From assembly GCA_035651595.1 (NCBI GenBank), contig DASRFJ010000033.1, positions 49,266-113,265 of the forward strand: 64,000 nucleotides of DNA. Direction: 5' to 3'. Both the position numbers and the translations under genes were made by a program. This document shows, piece by piece, positions 22,771 through 30,805 of the stretch. The DNA comes from JAFARZ01 sp035651595 (GTDB lineage Bacteria; Actinomycetota; Actinomycetes; Streptosporangiales; Streptosporangiaceae). The notes under the pieces were generated by a model, which did not search any database, was not told the origin of the DNA, and was given only the letters and a program-made list of their open reading frames with translations. Each line of letters starts with the position of its first letter. The first letter of the stretch is position 1.

Positions 22771-25312
22771 CACTTGATATTCCTTCGATCGGGAGGTGCA
22801 CGCTGAAGCACGTGCCCGTCTCGGGCGCGGTCTCCAGCTCCAAGTGCCCGCCGTGGGCGCTGACGATGCCACGCGCGATGGACAGGCCGAGCCCGGCGCC
22901 GGCCGTAGTGGTGCGGGCGCCCGGCGGCGGCATGCCGGAGCCGTTGTCCCGGACGCTGATCACCACCTCCGGCTGGTGCTGCGCGATCGTCACGCTGACC
23001 TTGGTCCCCGGCGGGTTGTGGCCGAGCGCGTTGGTCAGCAGGTTGACGAACACCTGCTCCATCCGGTCGTGGTCGGCCCAGATCACCGGGGCCTCGTTGT
23101 CGATACCGCAGTCGGCCTGCACGTGCTCAGCGGCCGACGGCGGCAAGCAGGCGACCGCCGCATCCACCACCAGCCGGATGTCGCACCAGTCCCGCTGCAG
23201 CCGCATCGTGCCCGACTCGATCGCGGAGAAGTCCAGCAGGTCGTCGACCAGCCGCCCGAGCCGGGCGGACTCGGCCGCGATCCGGTCGAGAAAGCGCTGC
23301 TGCGAGTCGCCGTCCCAGGTTACGTCCTTCTGCATGAGCGAGGACGCGTAGCCGCGGATCGCGGTAAGCGGCGTGCGCAGCTCGTGACTCAGCCTTGACA
23401 GGAAGCCACGCTGTAGCTCACGGGACCTGCGCAGGGCGGCCGCCTCCTGGTGCGCGTTGGCGGCCTCCTCGCGTTCGAGGGCGAGCCGCAGCGAGTGTGC
23501 GGCGTCCTCCATGAGCGCGGGCTCCTCCTGGGTGGGCGGCAGGTTCCGCCATCTCGCCACCAGAACGGCCCGCCCGCCGGCCGCCATGAACGCGACCGCC
23601 CTTGCGCGCTGCCTTCGGCCTCCGCCGCCACTACCGCCGCGGAGGGGCCGAGCGACACCGTCAAGTTCGGTGGTGACGAGCGCGTCCTCGGCGACGGCCC
23701 GCAGGCTCGCCGAGGCACTGACCGCCTCCGTGCTGTGCGGCCCGGCATAGGCCCGCCATCGCCGGGTCTGTTCCTGGGACTCGGTCAGCAGGACGACCTC
23801 CTCGGCCTGGAGGCCGCGGCGCAGTGACTGAAGCGCGATGGCCAGGCCATCGGTGACCGGCACCGGCCCGGCAAGCGTCTCGAGCATCTCCCTGATCGTC
23901 TCGAGCACCTGGTTCCTGGCGGTCACCTGGTGGAGCAGCCGGTCGCGCTCGATGGCGGCCCCCGCGTAGCCCGCGTAGACGGTGACCAGGTCGAGTTCGT
24001 CCCGCTGCGGCGTGCGGTGCTCGCCGCAGAAGACGGTGATGACCCCGGTGAGACCGGACAGGCCACCGGGTCCGAGCACCGGCACCGACCACGCGCTGGC
24101 GATCTTCGCGGCCCTCGCCAGATCCCGGAAGCCGCGCCAGGCCCGCAGGTTGTCCGCGATAACCGGCCGCTCGTCGGCGGCGGCCATGCCGATGGGCCCG
24201 CCCTCCGGGCCGAACCGCAATCGGGCCCACGGCTCAAGCTGACCGGGCTCGAAGCCGAGGTATGCCGCGCACTGAAGGGTCCGGTCGGCGGTGCTGGATG
24301 GGCCTGGGCCTTCGGCCGCGGCGCTGACCAGATGGATGCAGAGCCGTTCGGTGCCGAGGGCGGCACCGAGCGCGGACAAGATCAGCGACAGGCCCGACGA
24401 CGGTTCGGCAGAGACCAGCCGGTCGGTGAGCCCCTGCAGCCGGGTGAGCTGCCGCCGGGCGGACGAGTCCACCTGCTGGCCGCTGAGCAGGGCCACCACG
24501 TCGTCGGGGTGGGTGTCCGCGGTGCGCAGGTCGGCCACGATCCGGCCCTGCCGCAGCACGGCTACCCGGTCCGCGAGGCGGAACATCTGGTCGATGTCGT
24601 GGCAGGCAAGCAGGATCGTGGTGCCCTGCTCGCGCAGCTCCATGATCAGATCCTCGACCTGCCTGGCCTCGTTGACGCCGAGCGCCGCGGTCGGCTCGTC
24701 GAGCGCGAGCAGGCGGGGCCGCCTGCCCATCGCCCGGGCCACGGCGACGAGCTGGCGCTGCCCGCCGGACAGGGTCCTGACGTTCTGCGTGGTGTCCCGC
24801 AGCGGGATCTTGAGCTCGGCAAGCAGGTCGGCGGTGGCCTGATGCATCTTGACCTCTGACCACAGCAACCTGCGTGTCTCTCGCCCGAGCATGATGTTCG
24901 CGGCGATATCCAGGTTGTCGCACAGGGCCAGGTCCTGCCAGACCACGGCGATGCCGTGCTTGGTGCCCGTCGCCGCCTCGGCGTGCACCCGGCGGCCGGC
25001 CAGGTGTATCTCGCCGCTAGCGGGCGCCACGTCGCCGGCGATGCAGCGGACCAGCGTGGTCTTGCCCGCGCCGTTCTCGCCGGCCAGCGCGACGATCTCG
25101 CCGGGCGCGACGGTCAAGCTGATGTCGCTCAGCGCGCGGACCGGGCCGAAGCGCGCGCTCAGGTTCGACACCGTCAGCAGCGGGGTGACCGCCTCGGCGG
25201 ACGCTGCCGCTTGCGCGGACGCTAGCACCGGCCCGCCGGGCGCGCGGGCCAGCGCTGGCGCGTCGCGCGCCGCTTCAGGCGCCCCGTCGTGCGTGGCGAG
25301 AGAGCCGGTCAT
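22763..25312 (-). CDS. Hybrid: sugar ABC-transporter ATPase + GAF-type sensor + histidine kinase
   Basis: 849 aa. Residues about 45-280 are a complete CUT2 (RbsA/XylG-type) ATPase: Walker A GENGAGKT (78-85), VVWQDLALCDNLD, signature LSGGQRQ (181-187), Walker B LLALDEP and H-loop His238. Residues about 300-460 look like a GAF domain and about 465-620 like a second degenerate GAF. The kinase follows: H-box LSHELRTPLT with His643, N-box NLLTNALGHNPPG, G1 DNGSGMP, G2 GAGLGLSIA. All catalytic motifs of both ATPase and kinase are intact and no membrane helix is seen. The divergent operon encodes a sugar transporter with a separate ATPase of the same type. The kinase may therefore dock on, or compete for, the permeases and report flux (inference). 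ATG 25312 is preceded by a short leader ORF; the frame is open upstream but has no better start. Confidence 0.88.
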   Translation of the reverse strand: MTGSLATHDGAPEAARDAPALARAPGGPVLASAQAAASAEAVTPLLTVSNLSARFGPVRALSDISLTVAPGEIVALAGENGAGKTTLVRCIAGDVAPASGEIHLAGRRVHAEAATGTKHGIAVVWQDLALCDNLDIAANIMLGRETRRLLWSEVKMHQATADLLAELKIPLRDTTQNVRTLSGGQRQLVAVARAMGRRPRLLALDEPTAALGVNEARQVEDLIMELREQGTTILLACHDIDQMFRLADRVAVLRQGRIVADLRTADTHPDDVVALLSGQQVDSSARRQLTRLQGLTDRLVSAEPSSGLSLILSALGAALGTERLCIHLVSAAAEGPGPSSTADRTLQCAAYLGFEPGQLEPWARLRFGPEGGPIGMAAADERPVIADNLRAWRGFRDLARAAKIASAWSVPVLGPGGLSGLTGVITVFCGEHRTPQRDELDLVTVYAGYAGAAIERDRLLHQVTARNQVLETIREMLETLAGPVPVTDGLAIALQSLRRGLQAEEVVLLTESQEQTRRWRAYAGPHSTEAVSASASLRAVAEDALVTTELDGVARPLRGGSGGGGRRQRARAVAFMAAGGRAVLVARWRNLPPTQEEPALMEDAAHSLRLALEREEAANAHQEAAALRRSRELQRGFLSRLSHELRTPLTAIRGYASSLMQKDVTWDGDSQQRFLDRIAAESARLGRLVDDLLDFSAIESGTMRLQRDWCDIRLVVDAAVACLPPSAAEHVQADCGIDNEAPVIWADHDRMEQVFVNLLTNALGHNPPGTKVSVTIAQHQPEVVISVRDNGSGMPPPGARTTTAGAGLGLSIARGIVSAHGGHLELETAPETGTCFSVHLPIEGISSDD
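24292..24331. repeat. 40-bp segment shared with the oligosaccharide ABC ATPase gene
   Basis: 34 of 40 bases match 54112-54151 in the same orientation, including the run GGCCTGGGCCT and CGGCCGCGGCGC. Both copies lie within unrelated coding regions, and both encode a peptide of the type AAAxGPGxSS on the minus strand, here at residues 331-340 of the fusion kinase. Confidence 0.6.
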
Positions 25313-25341
25313 TGAGTCATTGTGTGGCCTGAACGGGGCAT
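25309..25341 (-). CDS. Possible 10-codon leader peptide ahead of the fusion kinase
   Basis: On the minus strand GGAGG is followed by GTGGTCAA and an ATG at 25341. This starts MPRSGHTMTQ and ends in a TGA that overlaps the ATG of the kinase gene (ATGA). The ribosome binding site is the best in the neighbourhood, whereas the kinase start has none of its own, so translation of the kinase would depend on re-initiation after this peptide. It is too short to judge by homology. Confidence 0.45.
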   Translation of the reverse strand: MPRSGHTMTQ

Positions 25342-25736
25342 TTGACCACCTCCGGGGACCCAAGCCGGGGTCCCGCCGCGGCGAGCACCCGCGACGGCCC
25401 GCCAAGGAAACGCATTTCGTTAACAATTCATAAATGGCACTCTGAGTACCTGACGTGGCGCTGGTATTTGCCCAGATAGGCACGCGTCACCATCACGAAA
25501 TACACCCACATGACCAGGCCGTTCGACATCGAAGAGCCGCTAGCGCGGATTTTCGCCTCGCTGACCGGCATCGCCGCCGTCCCGCCCTTGTACTCGCCAC
25601 CGGTAACGATACGGCTTCCATTCGATCTCACAATCTAAACAACTCCTGGTCCGTGCCATTCGTTTTAACATTTTTTACGGTGTCGACTGCTTGATGTCTA
25701 GTCTCCGCAACGTCTACGTTTCATCGCGGAGGACAC
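25342..25736. promoter_or_regulatory. Divergent regulatory region between fusion kinase and sugar ABC operon
   Basis: This is the least GC-rich part of the neighbourhood, holding runs such as CGTTAACAATTCATAAATGG (25413-25432) and TTTTAACATTTTTTACGG. TTTACG and TCTAGT, 17 bases apart (25673-25701), could be a plus-strand promoter, but neither hexamer is strong. Small reading frames here, including one of 67 codons on the minus strand, have no ribosome binding site or family resemblance. Confidence 0.45.
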
Positions 25737-25808
25737 ATGTGTTCTGTGGTGTCCCGCGTCGGCCGTATCCGCGCACGTTGCGGCGAAAGGTGTTTTGGAT
25801 GCTACTAG
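25737..25808 (+). CDS. Possible 23-codon Cys-rich leader peptide ahead of the sugar-binding protein
   Basis: GGAGG (25728-25732) is followed four bases later by an ATG. The frame reads MCSVVSRVGRIRARCGERC then FGCY and a TAG at 25808, ten bases beyond the start codon of the binding-protein gene at 25799. It has four cysteines and five arginines. Its stop overlaps the next start, as with the leader ORF on the other side of the same intergenic region. Confidence 0.4.
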   Translation: MCSVVSRVGRIRARCGERCFGCY

Positions 25809-27112
25809 ACAAAAGAAATAGACCCATCCGCCGAGCGGGTTGGGTGGCTGTGGCGGCGGTCGCCGCCCTGTTGGCCGCGGGCTGCTCGTCGTCGTCGTCC
25901 GCGCCGGCTGCCTCGTCGTCCTCGTCAGGTCAGTCGTCGTCCTCGTCGGGGTCGGGCTCGGCCTCGGTTCCGGCGGGGCTGAGCGTCAGCTCGTTCACTG
26001 TTGACATCGCGTCGACGATGTCTGGCTTCAAGTCGCTGGCCACGGCCGCGATCAAGGGCGCCTCCGGCCTGCAGATCGGGGTGATCCTGCCCGACACCAC
26101 GTCGTCGACCAGGTGGGTTGACTTCGACGCGCCATATATCAAGGAAGCCTTCACGGACGCCGGGTTCACCTCGTCGCAGTTCCGCGTCGACAACGCTCAG
26201 GGCAGCGACGCGACCGAGCTGAGCGACGCGACCGCCGACATCAACCTCGGTGCCAAGGTCCTGATCATGTGCCCGCTCGACGGCCCGACTGGCGTAGCGA
26301 TCGCCAAGCTCGCCGAGCAGAAGGGCGTCATCCTGATCAGCTACGACCGTGCCACCTTCGAGGGCTCGAAGACGTACTACGTCAGCTTCGACAACGAGAA
26401 GGTCGGGGAGCTGATCGGCCAGGGCTTCCTCACCTGCCTCACGGACTGGAAGGTCACCAACCCGCAGGTCTACGTGCTGAACGGCGGCGAGGACACCGAC
26501 CCCAACGCCATCTCGTTTGCCACTGGTTACAACAAGGTGGTCTTCGGCCAGGCGGCCAAGACGGTCGCCGCGGGCGCGAAGAGCACCGCTGGCGGCGCCA
26601 CGCTGGTTGCCGAGAACTTCGCTCCTGGGTGGGACAACACCAAGGGCGGCACCATCTTCCAGCAGGCGTACACCGCGAACCCGAAGATCAACGCCACCAT
26701 CGAGGCCAATGACGGTCTCGGCAACGCGGTGATCACCGACCTGAAGACCGCGGGCGTCAAGCCCAACACGGTGCCGACCACCGGGCAGGACGCCACGGCC
26801 CAGGGCATGGCCTACATCCTTCAGGGCTACCAGTGCGGCTCCGTCTACAAGGCCGTCTACAAGGAGGCGCAGGACGCTGTGTCCCTGGCCATCATCCTGC
26901 TGGCCGGCCAGACGCCGCCCGCGGCCCTGCTGAACGGCACGACCGTCGACCCGGCTGACTCAAGCATCACCGAGCCGGCATCGCTGCTGACCCCGGTGTG
27001 GGTGAACAAGGCGAACATGGAGTCGACGGTGGTCGCGGACAAGTTCGACACGGCGTCGGCCATCTGCACGCTCGCTGGTGCGAGCGTCTGCGCCGCGGAC
27101 GGGATCAAGTAG
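25799..27112 (+). CDS. Sugar ABC transporter substrate-binding lipoprotein (XylF/RbsB-like)
   Basis: 437 aa. A type II signal peptide ends at the lipobox LLAAGC (Cys29), followed by a Ser-rich linker of about 30 residues. The mature part is a periplasmic-binding-protein type I fold: IGVILPDTTSSTRWVDFDAPYIKEAF, NLGAKVLIMCPLDG, LISYDRATFEGSKTYYVSFDN, a NGGEDTDPNA stretch and PTTGQDATAQGMAYI. These are the hinge and sugar-contact regions of XylF-type proteins. ATG 25799 follows GAAAGG by eight bases; the longer frame from 25691 lacks a signal peptide. It is the first gene of the transporter operon. Confidence 0.9.
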   Translation: MLLDKRNRPIRRAGWVAVAAVAALLAAGCSSSSSAPAASSSSSGQSSSSSGSGSASVPAGLSVSSFTVDIASTMSGFKSLATAAIKGASGLQIGVILPDTTSSTRWVDFDAPYIKEAFTDAGFTSSQFRVDNAQGSDATELSDATADINLGAKVLIMCPLDGPTGVAIAKLAEQKGVILISYDRATFEGSKTYYVSFDNEKVGELIGQGFLTCLTDWKVTNPQVYVLNGGEDTDPNAISFATGYNKVVFGQAAKTVAAGAKSTAGGATLVAENFAPGWDNTKGGTIFQQAYTANPKINATIEANDGLGNAVITDLKTAGVKPNTVPTTGQDATAQGMAYILQGYQCGSVYKAVYKEAQDAVSLAIILLAGQTPPAALLNGTTVDPADSSITEPASLLTPVWVNKANMESTVVADKFDTASAICTLAGASVCAADGIK

Positions 27113-27131
27113 TCAGGGCAATCAGCTGACC

Positions 27132-27172
27132 GGGGTTGGCGGGTCCGCCATTGCGGCAGACCCGCCAACCCC
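27132..27172 (+). terminator. Strong intercistronic hairpin after the binding-protein gene
   Basis: GGGGTTGGCGGGTC (27132-27145) pairs exactly with 27159-27172, a 14-base stem with a 13-base loop, 19 bases after the stop codon. There is no T-run. Its place between the binding-protein and ATPase genes suggests partial termination or mRNA stabilisation that keeps the binding protein in excess, as is common for such operons (inference). Confidence 0.75.
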
Positions 27173-27230
27173 GCCACGATGAGATGGCTATGCGAACCAA
27201 CCTGGGCAAAAGCTACTGACGGGTGTGAAA

Positions 27231-28058
27231 ATGACTGAGGTGAACGAGGCCCCGGAAGGCGCCAGCCATGGCGGGGACGGGGCAGAACCCCTGCTGAAGC
27301 TGCGGGGCATCGACAAGCACTTCGGGCCGGTGCAGGCGCTCTACGGAGTGAACCTGGATGTGCCCGCGGGCCAGGTGACCGGCCTCTGCGGTGACAACGG
27401 CGCGGGGAAGTCGGTGCTCACCCGCACCATCGCCGGCGCCCACCAGCCCGACCATGGCCAGATCTTCTTCGAAGGCCGGCCGGTGCACATCCGGAGCACC
27501 CGGGACGCCGCCGCGCTGGGCATCGAGACCGTCTACCAGGATCTGGCGCTGGCCGACAACCTGGACATCGTCCAGAACATGTTCCTCGGCCGGGAGACGC
27601 TGCGCCACGGCATGCTCGACGAGGACTCGATGGAGCTGCGGGCGGCCGAGACCCTCAGCACCCTGCGGGTGACCACCGTGCGCTCCATCCGGCAGCCGGT
27701 GGCCTCGCTCTCGGGAGGTCAGCGGCAGTCGGTCGCGGTGGCCAAGGCGGTCATGTGGAACTCCAAGGTGGTACTGCTCGACGAGCCCACCGCCGCACTC
27801 GGGGTGGTGCAGACCCGGTCAGTGCTTGACCTGATCAAGCGGCTCCGGGACCACGGTCTCGCGGTGATGGTCATCTCGCACAACCTGAACGACGTCTTCG
27901 AGGTCTCGGACCGGATCGCGGTGCTGTACCTGGGGCGGATGGTAGCCGAAGGGCTTGCCGCGGACTTCGACCGGCAGAGCGTGGTGGAGTACATGACGAC
28001 GGGCACCGCCGCCGGGCGGCCGCACGAGTCCGCCGCATCTACTAGTGGTAAGGGCTGA
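27231..28058 (+). CDS. Sugar ABC transporter ATP-binding protein (single-domain, XylG/RbsA-like)
   Basis: 275 aa. Walker A GDNGAGKS, a QDLALADNLDIVQNMFLGRE segment typical of CUT2 ATPases, signature LSGGQRQSVAVAKAV, Walker B VVLLDEPTAAL and switch histidine in ISHNLNDVF. XylG and RbsA normally have two such domains; this one has a single domain of about 240 residues plus short tails, as in FrcA-type transporters, so it must act as a dimer. The fusion kinase across the promoter carries a related domain. GTG 27225 is an alternative start two codons earlier. Confidence 0.92.
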   Translation: MTEVNEAPEGASHGGDGAEPLLKLRGIDKHFGPVQALYGVNLDVPAGQVTGLCGDNGAGKSVLTRTIAGAHQPDHGQIFFEGRPVHIRSTRDAAALGIETVYQDLALADNLDIVQNMFLGRETLRHGMLDEDSMELRAAETLSTLRVTTVRSIRQPVASLSGGQRQSVAVAKAVMWNSKVVLLDEPTAALGVVQTRSVLDLIKRLRDHGLAVMVISHNLNDVFEVSDRIAVLYLGRMVAEGLAADFDRQSVVEYMTTGTAAGRPHESAASTSGKG

Positions 28059-29442
28059 GACCAATGGCCAGAATCGAGAAGCGCCCGTGACCGCGGACCA
28101 GGGCGAGACCCCGGCAGCGACGGCGGGTGCCGGGACGGCCGACCCGGCCCTCGACGCCAACGTCGCGGCCGATGTCCCGCCTGAGATTCTCGCCCAGTCG
28201 CTTGGCCAGTACCTGCGGGTCTCCTGGCTCCGGATCCGCGGCGGCAACAGCGGTATCCTGCCCGTGCTCCTGGCCATCGTGATTGTCGCCGTCGTCTTCG
28301 AGATCATCACCCCGGAGCACGCCTACCTGCGGCCGAGCAACCTCGTGTACATCTTCGGGCTGAGCACCGTGTACATGGTGCTGGCGATAGCCGAGACGGT
28401 GGTCCTGCTCCTCGCGGAGGTCGACCTGTCCGTCGGCGCGGTCGCGCTCATCGGCGGGGTAATCGCCTTCAAGCTGGTCCAGCGGCCTGGACCCGACTGG
28501 CCGTGGTGGGCGGCGGTGCTCGCCGCGCTCGCCATCTGCGGCGGGATCGGCGCCCTTCAGGGAGCGCTGACCGCGCTGCTGCGAATCCCGTCCTTCGTCG
28601 TGACCCTGGCTGGATTCCTGCTCTTCTCGGGAATCCTCATCGTCATCCTCGGCGGGGCCGACTCAACGGTGAGCCTCAACACCTCGGTGCCCAATCAGAA
28701 CATCATCTACGACATGGTCCAGGGGCTGATCGCGCCCGCCCTCGGCTGGATAATCCTGGCGGTGGTGGTCGTGGCCACCGGCGCGTCTATGTGGCTGCGC
28801 ACGACCGAGCGGCGGCGCCGCGGCCTGACGGCTCCGCCGCTGAGCCTGGTAGCGATCAGAATCGCGCTGATAGCGATCGTCGGGGCGGCAGTGGTGATCA
28901 TCTGCTCCGTCAACCGCGGCAGCTCGCTGAAGTCGGTCACCGGAATTCCGTGGGTGATCCCGATCGTCCTGATCGTGCTCGGCGCCTGGACGCTGGTGCT
29001 CCAGCGGACCCGCTACGGCCGCTACATCTATGCGATCGGCGGCAACCCGGAAGCAGCTCGCCGCGCCGGTGTCAGCCTCCGTGCCATCCGGATCTGGGCC
29101 TTCGCGCTGTGCTCGGCGACCGCAGCACTCGGCGGCATCCTGCTCGGCTCATTTTTCTACGGTCAGTACAGCTCCAATACGGCCGACCCAGGACAGCTCG
29201 TCCTGTACACGGTTGCCGCCGCGGTTATCGGCGGGGTCAGCCTCTTCGGCGGCCGGGGCAAGGCCGTCCACGGCGTGCTCGGCGGGCTCCTCATCGGCGG
29301 CATCGCCTACGGCGTGTCCCTGCTCAGCCTGGGCTCACTATCCACGCCGTTGCAATACATCCTGCCGGGCGGCGTGCTTCTCATCGCGGTGCTGATTGAC
29401 GTGGTGTCACGGCGCGGGGCTGGGAGCGCGACCGGTGTCTGA
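28045..29442 (+). CDS. Sugar ABC transporter permease (XylH-like), first copy
   Basis: 465 aa. A hydrophilic N-terminus of about 70 residues precedes about ten membrane helices. It has the CUT2 permease signatures: AETVVLLLAEVDLSVGAVALIGGV and YAIGGNPEAARRAGVSL, then GGVSLFGGRGKAVHGVLGGLLIGGI. The GTG at 28045 overlaps the end of the ATPase gene; GTG 28087 is an alternative, with GAGAAG upstream. It is paralogous to the next gene, so the channel is probably a heterodimer. Confidence 0.88.
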   Translation: MVRAETNGQNREAPVTADQGETPAATAGAGTADPALDANVAADVPPEILAQSLGQYLRVSWLRIRGGNSGILPVLLAIVIVAVVFEIITPEHAYLRPSNLVYIFGLSTVYMVLAIAETVVLLLAEVDLSVGAVALIGGVIAFKLVQRPGPDWPWWAAVLAALAICGGIGALQGALTALLRIPSFVVTLAGFLLFSGILIVILGGADSTVSLNTSVPNQNIIYDMVQGLIAPALGWIILAVVVVATGASMWLRTTERRRRGLTAPPLSLVAIRIALIAIVGAAVVIICSVNRGSSLKSVTGIPWVIPIVLIVLGAWTLVLQRTRYGRYIYAIGGNPEAARRAGVSLRAIRIWAFALCSATAALGGILLGSFFYGQYSSNTADPGQLVLYTVAAAVIGGVSLFGGRGKAVHGVLGGLLIGGIAYGVSLLSLGSLSTPLQYILPGGVLLIAVLIDVVSRRGAGSATGV

Positions 29443-30805
29443 CCAGATGCGAAGGACTAGCGATGAGGACGTGCCCGTGATCGCGGACCCAAACCAGACC
29501 CCGGCGGGGACGGCGACAGGGACGGTCGACCTGACCCTCGACGCCGAGGTGGCCGCGGCCGAAGTCCCGGCCGGGCTCGTCGCCCAGTCGCTGGGCCAGT
29601 ACTTCCGGGCCTCGTGGCTCCGGGTCCGCGGCGGCGACAGCGGTGTCCTGCCGGTGGTCCTTGGCCTGGTGGTGGTCGCCGTCGGCTTCCAGATCGCGAA
29701 CTCGAAGTTCCTGTCTGCCCAGAACCTGGTCAACCTCTTCGAGCAGAGCACCGTGTACATGCTGCTGGCGATAGCCGAGATCTTCGCGCTGCTGCTCGGC
29801 GAGATCGACCTGTCCGTCGGCCTGGTCATGGGCCTTGGCAGCGTCGTGGTCGCCGAGCTGGTGCAGCCGAGCGGCGCGAACTGGCCGTGGTGGGCGGCGA
29901 TCATCGTGACGTTGCTCGCCTGCGCCGCGTTCGGTGCCATCCAGGGAACGCTCGTGGCCCGGCTGAAGATGCCGTCGTTCATCGTCACTCTCGGCGGGCT
30001 GCTGATCCTGGAGGGCGTGGCGATCATCGTCCTCGGCGGCTCGCTCGTCGGCATCGGCAACTCCGGGTTCACCAACGAGGTCTACCTCTACAACATCTTC
30101 TGGGGGACGTTCAACCCGGTGGTCGGCTGGATACTGCTCGCCGTGGTGGTCGGCGCCGCTGGCACGGTGTTCTGGCTGGAGGACGCCCGCAAGCGCCGCC
30201 GCGGCCTGCAGGCCGCGCCGCGCAGCCTTACCGTGATGAAGATCGCCCTCATGGCGGTCGCGGGCATCGCGGTCGTCGCCATCTGCAACGTCAACCGAGC
30301 CCACGCCGGAACCATCGAAGGGGTTCCCTTCATCATCCCGATCGTCCTCGTCGTGCTCGTCGCCTCGACGGCTCTGTTGCAGCGAACCCGCTTCGGGCGG
30401 TACGTGTACGCCATCGGCGGCAATCCCGAGGCGGCGCGCCGGGCCGGCGTCCGCCTGGCCGCGATCCGGATCCGGAGCTTCGTCCTGGCCGGCCTGATCT
30501 CCGGGATCGCCGGCGTGCTGTTCGCCTCGTGGCAGGTCTCGCTGACCACCAACATCATCAAGTCCGCCAACAGCTACGTGCTGCTAGCGGTCGCCGCGGC
30601 GGTCATCGGCGGCACCAGCCTGTTCGGCGGCCGAGGCAAGACGATCCATGGTGTACTTGGCGGCCTTGTCATCGGCGGCATCTACAACGGCCTCTACCTG
30701 ATGGGCGTGTCGAGCCAGTGGATTGACGTCGTGGTCGCGGGGGTCCTGCTCGCGGCGGCGAGCATCGATGTTCTCTCCCGCCGGGGCGCGCCGGGCAAGG
30801 CGTGA
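29435..30805 (+). CDS. Sugar ABC transporter permease (XylH-like), second copy
   Basis: 456 aa. It shares with the preceding permease the N-terminal ...LGQYFRASWLRVRGGDSG, the AEIFALLLGEIDLSVG helix, YAIGGNPEAARRAGVRLAAIRI and FGGRGKTIHGVLGGLVIGG. GTG 29435 overlaps the previous stop by 8 bases; ATG 29447 is possible. The stop overlaps the start of the repeat lipoprotein gene (GTGA). The duplication of a complete permease gene within one operon gives two different membrane subunits. Confidence 0.88.
   Translation: MSDQMRRTSDEDVPVIADPNQTPAGTATGTVDLTLDAEVAAAEVPAGLVAQSLGQYFRASWLRVRGGDSGVLPVVLGLVVVAVGFQIANSKFLSAQNLVNLFEQSTVYMLLAIAEIFALLLGEIDLSVGLVMGLGSVVVAELVQPSGANWPWWAAIIVTLLACAAFGAIQGTLVARLKMPSFIVTLGGLLILEGVAIIVLGGSLVGIGNSGFTNEVYLYNIFWGTFNPVVGWILLAVVVGAAGTVFWLEDARKRRRGLQAAPRSLTVMKIALMAVAGIAVVAICNVNRAHAGTIEGVPFIIPIVLVVLVASTALLQRTRFGRYVYAIGGNPEAARRAGVRLAAIRIRSFVLAGLISGIAGVLFASWQVSLTTNIIKSANSYVLLAVAAAVIGGTSLFGGRGKTIHGVLGGLVIGGIYNGLYLMGVSSQWIDVVVAGVLLAAASIDVLSRRGAPGKA

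Noticed and set aside
25428..25631. 67-codon minus-strand frame in the divergent regulatory region
   Set aside because: No ribosome binding site, no family resemblance, and it would overlap the probable promoters.
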